From Candidatus Brocadiaceae bacterium (GTDB lineage Bacteria; Planctomycetota; Brocadiia; SM23-32): 36,957 nt of DNA. A model generated the notes under the pieces. That model did no database searches. It saw nothing but the letters and a program-made list of their open reading frames with translations, and was not told the DNA's origin. The position numbers and the translations under genes were made by a program. Location: NCBI GenBank assembly GCA_012728835.1, contig JAAYEJ010000072.1, positions 1 to 36,957 on the forward strand, given 5' to 3'. Positions 8,392 through 16,292 of this stretch are shown here, piece by piece (position 1 is the stretch's first letter; the number at the start of each line of letters is the position of its first letter).

Positions 8392-9639
8392 ATGCACGGA
8401 ACGTGGCCCTTGAGAGACACGCTGGTGATGGTCCTCGCCGGAGGGCAGGGGGAGAGGCTGTACCCGCTGACCAAGGACCGGGCCAAGCCGGCCGTGCCCT
8501 TCGCGGGAGACTTCCGCCTGATCGACTTCACCCTCAGCAACTGCCTCAACAGCGGCCTGCGCCGCATCTACGTGCTGACGCAGTACAAGAGCGAATCCCT
8601 CGACCAGCACCTGCGCACGAGCTGGGACGTCTTCAGCCCCGAGATCGGCGAGTGGATCACGACCAGGCCCCCGCAGAAACGCATGAGCGACGACTGGTAC
8701 CTGGGCACCGCCGACGCCATCTACCAGAACGTATACACCCTCCAGACCGAGCGTCCCCGACACGTGCTCGTGCTCAGCGGCGATCACCTCTACCGCATGG
8801 ACTACTCCCTGCTGCTCGAGGAACACACGCGCACGGCCGCGCACGTCACCGTGGCCTGCATGGAGAGGCCGCTCGCAGAGGCCGCCGGCAACCTGGGCGT
8901 GCTCGTGGTGGGCGAGAACGACGCCGTGGTGCGCCTGGAGGAGAAGCCGTCCCGGCCCGCGCCGTCGCCCGGCCGTGCCGACACGTGCCTCTGCTCGATG
9001 GGCGTCTATGCCTTCCAGACCGAAGCGCTCGTCCGGAGCGTCATCGAGGACGCCAAGCGGAGCGGGGGCCACGACTTCGCCCGTGACGTGCTGCCCGCCA
9101 TGGTGCGCAGCGGCGCGCAGGTGCATGCCTACCGCTTTCCGGGCCGCTACTGGCGCGACGTCGGCACCATCGACGCCTACTGGGAGGCCCACATGGACCT
9201 CGTGCGCGTCCAGCCCGTGCTGAACCTCTACGGCCGCGACTGGCCGTTCCGCGGAGAGACCCAGCACGGCGGCCCGGCCAAGATCGTCTTCGCCGGCGGC
9301 AGCCCGGGGACCCCCAAGGCGGAGGTCTTCAACTCCCTGATCTGCCACGGCGCCATCGTCAGCGGCGCCTACGTCTGCGACTCCGTCATCGGCCCCGGCG
9401 CCCGCATCGAGGTCGGCAGCCGCATCGAGCAGTCCATCATCATGGACCGCACGGCCATCGGACGCGATGTGCGCATCCGCAGGGCCATCATCGACAAGGA
9501 CAACACCATACCCGACGGCGCCCGGATCGGGTACGACATCGACTGGGACCGCCGCCACTTCACGGTCAGCGAGGGGGGCGTCGTCGTCATGCCCAAGCGC
9601 GTCCCCTTCCCTCGCGCAGACGCCGGAGCGCACGAATGA
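8392..9639 (+). CDS. glgC: Glucose-1-phosphate adenylyltransferase (ADP-glucose pyrophosphorylase)
   Basis: GlgC makes ADP-glucose from ATP and glucose-1-phosphate, the committed step of bacterial glycogen synthesis. The 415-residue protein starts with the nucleotidyltransferase loop [14 protein letters not shown], followed by AKPAVPFAG, the GTADAIYQN block, [11 protein letters not shown] and [14 protein letters not shown]. The C-terminal part is a left-handed beta-helix with hexapeptide-like repeats (about residues 310-390). The ATG at 8392 is preceded by GGGAG. An in-frame extension upstream overlaps the response regulator gene and is not needed. Its stop overlaps the start of the DUF4912 gene (ATGA), so the two are likely translated together. 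Confidence 0.95.
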   Translation: MHGTWPLRDTLVMVLAGGQGERLYPLTKDRAKPAVPFAGDFRLIDFTLSNCLNSGLRRIYVLTQYKSESLDQHLRTSWDVFSPEIGEWITTRPPQKRMSDDWYLGTADAIYQNVYTLQTERPRHVLVLSGDHLYRMDYSLLLEEHTRTAAHVTVACMERPLAEAAGNLGVLVVGENDAVVRLEEKPSRPAPSPGRADTCLCSMGVYAFQTEALVRSVIEDAKRSGGHDFARDVLPAMVRSGAQVHAYRFPGRYWRDVGTIDAYWEAHMDLVRVQPVLNLYGRDWPFRGETQHGGPAKIVFAGGSPGTPKAEVFNSLICHGAIVSGAYVCDSVIGPGARIEVGSRIEQSIIMDRTAIGRDVRIRRAIIDKDNTIPDGARIGYDIDWDRRHFTVSEGGVVVMPKRVPFPRADAGAHE

Positions 9640-10136
9640 GCCGTCAGGACTTCCCGGAGCCCCCGCATCCCTCGGCGGAGGAGGACCGGGACGCCATCTT
9701 CGCCGTCCCCCGCTCCCCGCGTTCGCTTTTCGTCCACTGGCGCCTGGTCGGATCGGGTGCCTCCGGGGCCGCCCTCGCCGCCGCGGCGGACAGCCAGTGG
9801 GTGCTGCGCGTCGTGAACCTGACCGACGGATCGAGCCGGACCATCGCCGTGCCGCCGGAACGCCGCAGCCTGTACGTGGACGTGGAGCCGGGCGAGGTCT
9901 ACGCCGTCGAACTCGCCCTGCGCGGAGGCCGAAGGTGGCGGACCGTCTGTCGCACACCGCGCATGGCGATGCCGCCCGCCGTGCCCGGCGAGGCCGTGCA
10001 TCCCGCGCGCCCGGCCTGGCCGAGACCCCGCACCGGCATCCCGGGCCTCGATCTCCACTCGACCCTGCCGCACCTCGGCTCGTCGTTCCAGACGGCCTCT
10101 CGGCGCGACGATCCGGGGGCCGAACGGCCCCGTTGA
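9636..10136 (+). CDS. DUF4912-like protein of the glycogen operon
   Basis: A 166-residue protein resembling the DUF4912 family, which is often found beside GH57 branching enzymes. The core is about residues 18-110: a segment around FAVPRSPRSLFVHWRL, then WVLRVVNLTDG and a YVDVEPGEVYAVELAL strand region typical of a small beta-sandwich. This fold could bind carbohydrate, which is inference. The C-terminal 50 residues are Pro/Arg-rich and probably disordered. The start overlaps the glgC stop in ATGA, and the GH57 gene follows after 34 bases. No enzymatic residues are visible, and its role in glycogen metabolism is unproven. Confidence 0.7.
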   Translation: MSRQDFPEPPHPSAEEDRDAIFAVPRSPRSLFVHWRLVGSGASGAALAAAADSQWVLRVVNLTDGSSRTIAVPPERRSLYVDVEPGEVYAVELALRGGRRWRTVCRTPRMAMPPAVPGEAVHPARPAWPRPRTGIPGLDLHSTLPHLGSSFQTASRRDDPGAERPR

Positions 10137-10170
10137 CCCCTGCGTTTGACCCTCGGTGCCCCGCAGACCC

Positions 10171-11844
10171 ATGACCCAGGCGAACCTGCTGCTGATCCTC
10201 CACTGCCACCTGCCGTACGTGCGGCACCCGGAGCATGACGACTTCCTGGAGGAGGACTGGTTCTTCGAAGCGGTGGCCGAGACCTACGTGCCGCTCCTTC
10301 TGGCCCTGGAGCGCCTGGAGGAGGACGCCGTCCCGTTCCCGCTGGCCCTGTCCGTCAGCCCGACGCTCTGTGAGATGCTGGCCAACCCGCTGCTGCAGCG
10401 CCGGCTCGCCCGCTACCTCGACCGCCACGTCGATCTGGCCGAGGCCGAAGTCCGGCGGACGCGGGCGACCCCGTTCGCCGACGCCGCGCGGATGTACGCA
10501 CGCCACTACCGGACCGTGCGGGACGCCTGCGCGACGCGTTACGGCGGCGACATCCTCCAGGCATTCGCGCGGCTGCACAGGGCCGGGCGGCTGGAGCTGA
10601 TCGCCTCGGCCGCCACGCACGCGCTGCTGCCGCTGCTTGCGTCGCCGCAGGCGCGCCGTGCCCAGGTCGAGGTGGGACTGCAGTGCTTCCGCAGGCACTT
10701 CGGCGTCCGCCCCCGGGGCTTCTGGCTGCCAGAATGCGCCTTCGACCCCGCCGTGCCCCGCCTCCTGGCCGAGTTTGGGCTCGGCTGCTTCTTCCTGGAC
10801 ACACACGGGATCCTGCTGGCCGACCCGGCGCCGCCGGCCGGGGTGTTCGCCCCGCTGGCCACGCCGGACGGACCCCTGGCGTTCGGACGCGACGTCGAGA
10901 CCGGGCGTCAGGTCTGGAGCGCGCAGGAGGGCTACCCCGGCGATCCCGTCTACCGGGAATTCCACCGTGACCTGGGCTACGACGCCGACCCCGAACGCCT
11001 GGCGCCCTGCCTGCCCGCCGACGGAGCGCGACGGCCCGTGGGCCTCAAGTACCATCGCGTGACGGGCGCCTGCCCTCTGGGCGACAAGCGGCCCTATGAA
11101 CCGGCCGCAGCGGTGGCGCGGGCCCGGCAGCATGCCGCGCACTTCGTGGCGCGACGGACCGAGCAGGCCCGCCGCATCGCGCGCGCCCTCGGGCCGGCCC
11201 TCGGGCGCGCGCCCGTGATCGTGGCCCCCTACGACGCGGAACTCTTCGGGCACTGGTGGTTCGAGGGCGTACACTTCCTGGAGACCGTGGCCCGTCTGGC
11301 CGCGTCGCAGAGTGTCTGGAGGTTCGCGACCCCGGGGGAGTTGCTGGACAACGGCCGGGCCGGCGGCCCGGGCGGGGCGCCCTCGGGCCGGCCGGCCACC
11401 TCGAGCTGGGGCGATGGCGGCTACTTCGACCCCTGGGTCAACCCCGCCAATGACTGGATCCAGCCCGCCCTGCAGGCGGCCGACGCGCAGATGCGCGCCC
11501 TCGCGCAGATGCGCGCCCTCGCGCAGACGCGCGCCCTCGCGCAGACGCGCGCCCTCGCCGCCGCCTGCGGGCCGCCTGGCGACCTGGCGCGGCGGGCGCT
11601 GAACCAGTGCGCCCGCCTGCTCCTGCTCGCGCAGGCCGGGGACTGGCCGTTCCTCGTCTACACCGGCACCGCCCGGCAGTACGCGTCCGGGCGCGTGCGG
11701 TCCCTGCTGGGGCGCTTCGACCACCTCGCGCGATGCCTCCGTCGGGGCGGCCTCGAAGAACGAGTCGTGGCCGAACACGAGTGGCTGGACGACCCGTTTC
11801 CGGACATCGACTTCCGCGTGTGGACGCCCTCTCGCAGCGATTGA
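10171..11844 (+). CDS. GH57 1,4-alpha-glucan branching enzyme (DUF1957 type)
   Basis: A 557-residue glycoside hydrolase family 57 protein. The N-terminus has the family motif HCHLPYVRHPE. The predicted nucleophile is E188 (FWLPECAF) and the acid/base D355 (APYDAELFGHWW), at nearly the same positions as in the characterised Thermococcus branching enzyme (E183, D354). The C-terminal part (from about residue 430) matches the helical DUF1957 region. It would introduce alpha-1,6 branches into the glucan made by GlgA. Residues 439-462 form a four-fold hexapeptide repeat (AQMRAL/AQTRAL) encoded by an 18-bp tandem repeat. The ATG at 10171 was preferred to the in-frame GTG at 10156 because it begins at the usual N-terminus; neither has a strong ribosome site. 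It is the last gene of the glycogen run. Confidence 0.88.
   Translation: MTQANLLLILHCHLPYVRHPEHDDFLEEDWFFEAVAETYVPLLLALERLEEDAVPFPLALSVSPTLCEMLANPLLQRRLARYLDRHVDLAEAEVRRTRATPFADAARMYARHYRTVRDACATRYGGDILQAFARLHRAGRLELIASAATHALLPLLASPQARRAQVEVGLQCFRRHFGVRPRGFWLPECAFDPAVPRLLAEFGLGCFFLDTHGILLADPAPPAGVFAPLATPDGPLAFGRDVETGRQVWSAQEGYPGDPVYREFHRDLGYDADPERLAPCLPADGARRPVGLKYHRVTGACPLGDKRPYEPAAAVARARQHAAHFVARRTEQARRIARALGPALGRAPVIVAPYDAELFGHWWFEGVHFLETVARLAASQSVWRFATPGELLDNGRAGGPGGAPSGRPATSSWGDGGYFDPWVNPANDWIQPALQAADAQMRALAQMRALAQTRALAQTRALAAACGPPGDLARRALNQCARLLLLAQAGDWPFLVYTGTARQYASGRVRSLLGRFDHLARCLRRGGLEERVVAEHEWLDDPFPDIDFRVWTPSRSD
11485..11556 (+). repeat. In-frame 18-bp tandem repeat, four copies, within the GH57 gene
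   Basis: Four consecutive 18-base units (11485, 11503, 11521, 11539) of the form GCGCAGAYGCGCGCCCTC. The first two copies are identical and have T at the variable base; the last two are identical and have C. Each adds six residues (AQMRAL or AQTRAL) to a helical region of the protein, so copy-number change would keep the frame. Confidence 0.95.
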
Positions 11845-11870
11845 CAGTCCGGGCTCGGCAGGGGTATACT
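11841..11870 (+). promoter_or_regulatory. Sigma-70-type promoter of hom
   Basis: A perfect TTGACA at 11841-11846 overlaps the GH57 stop codon. An 18-base spacer leads to TATACT at 11865-11870. The predicted start near 11877 gives a leader of about 147 bases before the hom ATG. A small CGCCC-CTTC-GGGCG hairpin can form at 11986-11999 in that leader, but there is no T-tract or Thr/Ile-rich leader peptide to suggest classical attenuation. Confidence 0.7.
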
Positions 11871-12023
11871 CTCGGGACTCGCCGCAGCGAATCGGGGCCT
11901 CGACGCGGGCATGGCAGCCGGTTGAGGGAGTTGCCCTGTGTTGCGCTTCTCCCACTGGGCTGACAGAGATCGGGGCCGGGCCCGCCGCCCCTTCGGGCGC
12001 CCCTCAGATCCGGATGCAGATAC

Positions 12024-13325
12024 ATGGAATTGTGCCAGGTCGCAGTCTACGGTTGCGGCACGGTAGGTCTGGGCGTCTGCCGGATCCTGCTGTCGCCCGG
12101 CCCCCTGCACGAGCGGACGGGTGACTCCATCCGCCTGAAGTACGTCGTGGACGGCCGCACCGAGGAACTCGCCGCCGAGTTGCCGAAGGATCGGGGCGTG
12201 ATCCTGACCGACGACCTGGAGGCGCCCCTGCGGGACCCGGAGGTCGGGGTGGTTGTCGAGCTGTTCGGCGGGACGACGACCGCCCGGACCGTGATCGAGA
12301 AGGCCCTGGCCGCCGGCAAGGACGTGGTGACCGCCAACAAGGCCCTGCTGGCCGAGCACGGAGACGAACTCTTCCGTTTCGCCCGGGCGCACGGGCGGAG
12401 CATTGCGTTCGAGGCCAGCGTCGCCGGCGGCATCCCCGTCATCGGCAGCATCCGGCGCGGCCTGATCAGCGACCCGATCGAGAGCATCTACGGCATCGTC
12501 AACGGCACCTGCAACTACGTGCTGACGGAGATGGACGAACGCGGCCTCTCCTACGAGGACGCCGTGGCGGAAGCCCAGAGGCGGGGCTACGCTGAGGCGG
12601 ACCCGCGGCTGGACGTGGAGGGCGTCGACTCCGCCCACAAGCTGGCCGTGCTGGTGCGGCTCGCGTTCGGCGTGCGCGTCCGCCTCGAGGACATCCCCTG
12701 TGAGGGCATCTCGGGCGTGGACCGGCGGGACATCGAATACGCCCGAGGCCTCGGCTACACGCTGAAGCTGCTCGCCGTGGCCGTCCGGCGCGATGAACGA
12801 CTGGAATTGAGCGTCTACCCCGCGCTGCTGCACCGGGACCATCCGGTGGCGGTCACGGGAGGCGTCTACAACGCCATCTGCATCCACGCCGGCCATGCGG
12901 GCGAACTCGTCATGACCGGCATGGGCGCCGGGCGCCTGCCGACCGCCAGCGCCGTCGTCTCCGACATCGCCGCGATCGCGCTGGGGAAGTACCCGATGCA
13001 CTTCTCGCGGCTCTCCCAGTTCGGAGACGTGCCGGCGGCCGACCTGGTGCCGCAGGCGGAGTTCGTCAAGCGCTTCTACCTCTGCATGGAGTGTGTCGAC
13101 AGCCCCGGCGCGCTCGGGAAGGTCGCCACGATCCTGGGCGAGGAAGGCATCAGCATCGCCTCCGTGCACCAGCAGGAGGTGGGGGAGGGCCTGGAAGCGG
13201 CCCCCGTCGTCTTCATGACCCACAAGGCGTGCGAGGGCGCCGTCGACCGTGCGCTGGACCGCATCAGCCGGCTGAGCATCGTGCCGGGCGGCCGTCCCCG
13301 CATGCTGCGAGTGGAGGACGTCTGA
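12024..13325 (+). CDS. hom: Homoserine dehydrogenase with ACT domain
   Basis: Hom reduces aspartate-4-semialdehyde to homoserine with NAD(P)H, the branch point to threonine and methionine. The 433-residue protein has the N-terminal Rossmann motif VYGCGTVGLGV, then TANKALLA, FEASVAGGIPVI and the family signature GIVNGTCNYVLTEM, followed by DVEGVDSAHKLAVL. A C-terminal ACT domain begins near residue 350 (CVDSPGALGKVATIL) and suggests feedback control by an amino acid, usually threonine. The ATG at 12024 sits at the normal family start but has no strong ribosome site. A good promoter lies at 11841-11870. apgM follows after 31 bases and is probably in the same operon. Confidence 0.95.
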   Translation: MELCQVAVYGCGTVGLGVCRILLSPGPLHERTGDSIRLKYVVDGRTEELAAELPKDRGVILTDDLEAPLRDPEVGVVVELFGGTTTARTVIEKALAAGKDVVTANKALLAEHGDELFRFARAHGRSIAFEASVAGGIPVIGSIRRGLISDPIESIYGIVNGTCNYVLTEMDERGLSYEDAVAEAQRRGYAEADPRLDVEGVDSAHKLAVLVRLAFGVRVRLEDIPCEGISGVDRRDIEYARGLGYTLKLLAVAVRRDERLELSVYPALLHRDHPVAVTGGVYNAICIHAGHAGELVMTGMGAGRLPTASAVVSDIAAIALGKYPMHFSRLSQFGDVPAADLVPQAEFVKRFYLCMECVDSPGALGKVATILGEEGISIASVHQQEVGEGLEAAPVVFMTHKACEGAVDRALDRISRLSIVPGGRPRMLRVEDV

Positions 13326-13356
13326 GCCCTGACCTGACCCCATGGGGAGTGGTCCC

Positions 13357-14553
13357 GTGAAATACTGTATCATCGTGCCCGACGGCGCGGCCGACACCCC
13401 CTCGCCGCGCCTGAACGACCGGACGCCCCTGGAAGCCGCCCGCACGCCGAACATGGACCGGGCGGCCTCCGACGGGCTGCTCGGCCTGGTCAACAACGTC
13501 CCGCGCCGCCTGTCGCCCGGCAGCGCCGTGGCCATGATGAGCGTCACCGGCAACGACCCCCTGAAGTACTTCACCGGCCGCGGCCCCCTGGAGGCGGCCG
13601 ACCTGGGCCTGCGCCTGGAGCCCGGCCAGTGGGCCGTTCGCTGCAACCTGGTGACGGTGGCCGACGGTCGGCTCGCGGACTTCACGGCCGGGCACATCAG
13701 CACCGCCGAGGCCGACCTTCTCCTGCGCGCCCTGCAGGAGAGCCTCGGATCGCCCGAAATCTCGTTCCACACCGGCACAAGCTACCGGCACGTGCTCATC
13801 TACACCGGCCCGGACCCCCTGAACGCGGAGACCACCCCCCCTCACGACGTCGTCGGCCAGGCGGTCCGCGAATGCCTCCCCAGCGGCAAGGGCGCCCCTC
13901 TGCTCCTGGACCTCATGCAGCGCTCCCGGGCCCTCCTGGAAGCGCACGACGTCAACCACGTGCGCGTGGACCTCGGCAAGAACCCGGCCAACATGATCTG
14001 GCTCTGGGGGCAGGGCGTCGCGCCCGACCTGGAGCCGTTCGAGGCGCGATTCGGCGTGCGCGGGGCCGTCATCAGCGCGGTCAACCTCGTGCGCGGCATC
14101 GGGCGCCTGATCGGCTGGGAAGTCGTCGACGTGCCCGGCGCCACGGGCTACGTGGAGACGGACTTCGCCGCCAAGGGCCGCTACGCGATCGACGCGCTCA
14201 CGCGCTGCGACCTGGTGCTGGTGCACGTCGAAGCCCCCGATGAGGCGAGCCACGAGGGCGACGTCCAGGCCAAGGTACGGTCGATCGAACGCGTCGACAG
14301 CCACATCGTTGGGCCGCTGATGGCCCACGCGGCGGACGTTCCCGAGGGGCTCCGGGTGCTCATCCTCCCCGACCACCTCACCTCCGTCGAGGACGGGCGC
14401 CACAAGCGGGGCGCCGTGCCGTTCGCCATGTGGGGCGCGGGAGTGAAGGCCGCCTCCGGCTGTCCGTACACCGAGGCCCACGCGGCCGCCTCGGACGTGG
14501 AGGTCGACCCGGGCTGGCAACTGATGGACCAGTTCATCGTCCCGGCGCCGTAG
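13357..14553 (+). CDS. apgM: ApgM-type cofactor-independent phosphoglycerate mutase family; possible homoserine kinase analogue
   Basis: A 398-residue member of the alkaline phosphatase superfamily, archaeal-type iPGM branch. Visible motifs are the N-terminal metal-binding VPDGAADTP, the active-site Ser in AMMSVTGNDPL, the metal-ligand HVEAPDEASHEGD and the C-terminal LPDHLTSVEDGRH. The GTG at 13357 is chosen because GGGGAG sits seven bases upstream; the in-frame ATG at 13342 has no such site. The classical activity interconverts 2- and 3-phosphoglycerate in glycolysis. Its position 31 bases after hom, with no thrB visible in the window, fits proposals that some ApgM-like proteins next to threonine genes replace homoserine kinase. 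Family confident; which reaction it performs is open. Confidence 0.88.
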   Translation: MKYCIIVPDGAADTPSPRLNDRTPLEAARTPNMDRAASDGLLGLVNNVPRRLSPGSAVAMMSVTGNDPLKYFTGRGPLEAADLGLRLEPGQWAVRCNLVTVADGRLADFTAGHISTAEADLLLRALQESLGSPEISFHTGTSYRHVLIYTGPDPLNAETTPPHDVVGQAVRECLPSGKGAPLLLDLMQRSRALLEAHDVNHVRVDLGKNPANMIWLWGQGVAPDLEPFEARFGVRGAVISAVNLVRGIGRLIGWEVVDVPGATGYVETDFAAKGRYAIDALTRCDLVLVHVEAPDEASHEGDVQAKVRSIERVDSHIVGPLMAHAADVPEGLRVLILPDHLTSVEDGRHKRGAVPFAMWGAGVKAASGCPYTEAHAAASDVEVDPGWQLMDQFIVPAP

Positions 14554-14579
14554 CGGCGGGCCGAACACCGTCCATCTCC

Positions 14580-14608
14580 TTGCTCAGCGCCCGCCGGCCG
14601 CCTATAAT
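14580..14608 (+). promoter_or_regulatory. Promoter of tRNA-Ala
   Basis: TTGCTC at 14580-14585, a 17-base spacer and a perfect TATAAT at 14603-14608. The tRNA begins 14 bases after the -10 box. Confidence 0.75.
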
Positions 14609-14621
14609 ACGTCGACCGGGT

Positions 14622-14697
14622 GGGGATGTAGCTCAATTGGGAGAGCGCGGCACTCGCACTGCCGAGGCCGGGGGTTCGAATCCCCTCATCTCCACCA
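14622..14697 (+). tRNA. tRNA-Ala (anticodon CGC)
   Basis: A 76-base tRNA that folds into a standard cloverleaf. The acceptor stem GGGGATG/CATCTCC includes the G3:U70 pair that identifies alanine tRNAs. The anticodon stem is CGGCA/TGCCG with loop CTCGCAC, giving anticodon CGC for GCG codons. The T arm contains GGTTCGAATCC. CCA is encoded at 14695-14697. It has its own promoter. GCG is expected to be a frequent codon in such a GC-rich genome. Confidence 0.97.
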
Positions 14698-14824
14698 CCC
14701 CGTTGCGGAGGGCCGCCGGCCCCGAGCACCATCCGGCCGCCGCGCAGACTGCCCCTGATCCCGGGGAGACTGCCGAAATCGCCGGGCATCTCCAACCGCC
14801 GCCCGCCAATTCGCCCTCGTGGCT

Positions 14825-14853
14825 TTGACGCACCGCGAGGCGTTGTATATGCT
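14825..14853 (+). promoter_or_regulatory. Promoter of the exported-protein operon
   Basis: TTGACG at 14825-14830, a 17-base spacer and TATGCT at 14848-14853. The predicted start near 14860 places a leader of about 60 bases before the GTG at 14921. Between the tRNA-Ala end and this promoter (14698-14824) I see only a short GGGCC/GGCCC hairpin at about 14710 without a T-tract. Confidence 0.6.
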
Positions 14854-14920
14854 ACGAGGGCATGCGCGCCGGCCGGCGGGACGAATGCGACCGGACGGCC
14901 TTCTCTGCAGGGAGCGGAGC

Positions 14921-15733
14921 GTGCGAATCCAGCGGACGATTGCGTGGGCGGCGGGGTTGGCGCTGATGGCCGCAGGTGCCGGATGTGCCGGCGGCCGGGC
15001 CGTCCGGCTCGAGCAGGCGCACCTGTTCTCGGCCACGGGAACCGCCGTTCTCGAGCCGGTCGGCGAGGCGGCCTCGGGCCGGGCCGTCGACTGCGAAGCG
15101 GTCGTCGAGGGAGAGGGGCTGGGGTTTGCCGCGCCCGACGCCCGCACCGAGCTGGAGGCGCGGCTGACCGCCCTGGAGGCGGCCCGCGCCCAGGCCATGG
15201 CCGTGCTGGTCGAGAAGCTGTTCGGCGCCCAGGTCTACCGCCGGGCCGAGGTGCGCGACCTGCGCTTTGCGAGCGCCGAGACCCGCGTCGATCTCTCGGG
15301 CTCCCTGTCCGGCGTCATGCTGGTGGACGGCGACTACGACGCCGAGGAGCGGATGGCCCGCGTTGTGCTGCGGGTCGGGCTCGACGCGAACGGCCGGATC
15401 CTCCCCGAGCGACTGCTGCACGGCACGCCGCGCGGCGCGCCGCCGTCGGAGGGCATGCGGCGCGCACAGGCGGAGGAGGCCGCCCGCTGCGACGCCGTCG
15501 CGAAGCTGCGTGAGCAACTGGGCGGCGCCTACATCACCAACGAGGTGACCGTCGAAGGTCTGATGCTCGCCCACCAGCGTGCGCGGTCAACGGTGGCCGG
15601 GCTGATGGCGGGCGGGGTGGAGTATGGCAAGCCGGTCTGGCCGACGCCGGAGCGCTGCGAGGTCCGGGCCGTCCTGCGTCTGACGGGAGAGGACCTCCGC
15701 CGTCTGCGGAGTCTGGTGGAACCGACACGTTGA
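14921..15733 (+). CDS. Predicted lipoprotein with two LPP20/FlgT-N-like domains
   Basis: A 270-residue exported protein of unknown function. The GTG at 14921 has AGGGAG six bases upstream and lies after the promoter; upstream in-frame codons would be untranscribed. The N-terminus is a signal sequence ending in a lipobox-like AGAGC (Cys near residue 22). Two similar segments follow. Copy A (about residues 85-165) has an Ala/Glu-rich helix with LEAARAQAMAVLVEKLFG, then VDLSGSLSGV and a strand VARVVLRVGL-like block. Copy B (about 185-268) has AAKLREQLGG-like helix, TNEVTVEGLML and VRAVLRLTGEDLRRLRSLVE. The same pattern recurs in the next two genes. It resembles LPP20/FlgT N-terminal domains, but that link is by eye only. 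Confidence 0.75.
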   Translation: MRIQRTIAWAAGLALMAAGAGCAGGRAVRLEQAHLFSATGTAVLEPVGEAASGRAVDCEAVVEGEGLGFAAPDARTELEARLTALEAARAQAMAVLVEKLFGAQVYRRAEVRDLRFASAETRVDLSGSLSGVMLVDGDYDAEERMARVVLRVGLDANGRILPERLLHGTPRGAPPSEGMRRAQAEEAARCDAVAKLREQLGGAYITNEVTVEGLMLAHQRARSTVAGLMAGGVEYGKPVWPTPERCEVRAVLRLTGEDLRRLRSLVEPTR

Positions 15734-15813
15734 GCCGGTTGGCGGCTGCCGGACCTCTGACCACGGGGCGGGCGTTCTGCCGTTCTCTGGTTCCTTTTGC
15801 CGGGAGATTGGCG

Positions 15814-16212
15814 ATGAAGCTGGTATGGGCGGGTGTGCTGGCGCTGGTGTGCGTCGGCTGCATGCAGACGCACCACAAGGTGGTATTCACCGCCGAAGGG
15901 GAGGCGGTCAAGACGAAGCAGGACGACCCGCTGGCGGAGGCCGAAGCCCGGGTGGCCGCGTCCGTCATCGCCAAGGCCAACCTGCTCGAGAAGGTCAAGG
16001 GCGGCATGGTGACCGGCACAGCATCCGTGGGCGACCTGATGTTCCGCAGCCAGGAGGCCGAGGTCCGGGTCAGCGGCTTCCTGTCCCGCGCGGACGTGAC
16101 CTTCCAGAAGAAACAGGACACGCAGCTCTCGCCGAGTCCGATCGTCCGGGCCACGGCGACCCTCGAACTGACGTGCGAGGAGTATGCCCGGCTGAGGGAC
16201 TTCGTCGAGTAG
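15814..16212 (+). CDS. Small predicted lipoprotein, one copy of the same domain
   Basis: A 132-residue protein. The ATG at 15814 has GGGAG seven bases upstream. The first 18 residues form a signal sequence ending in CVGC, a plausible though not ideal lipobox. The mature part has an Ala-rich helix (AEARVAASVIAKANLLEK), then a GG turn, TGTASVGDLMF, EVRVSGFLSRADVTF and a final VRATATLELTCEEYARLRDF. The ending closely parallels the end of the preceding protein (VRAVLRLT...LRRLRSLVE), so the two probably share ancestry. No enzyme motif is visible. It lies 80 bases after one exported protein gene and 80 before another, all in the same direction. Confidence 0.75.
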   Translation: MKLVWAGVLALVCVGCMQTHHKVVFTAEGEAVKTKQDDPLAEAEARVAASVIAKANLLEKVKGGMVTGTASVGDLMFRSQEAEVRVSGFLSRADVTFQKKQDTQLSPSPIVRATATLELTCEEYARLRDFVE

Positions 16213-16292
16213 CGGACGGCGAACCCGCGAGGGCTTCCGCCGTGCCGCCGGGGCCCCCGTCCGCCTCCTCCTGCCATGATGGGGCCGATCGG

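Noticed and set aside
8353-11955. 1200-codon open frame antisense to glgC, DUF4912 and GH57
   Set aside because: It spans several confident genes, its translation is low-complexity, and it shows no domain.
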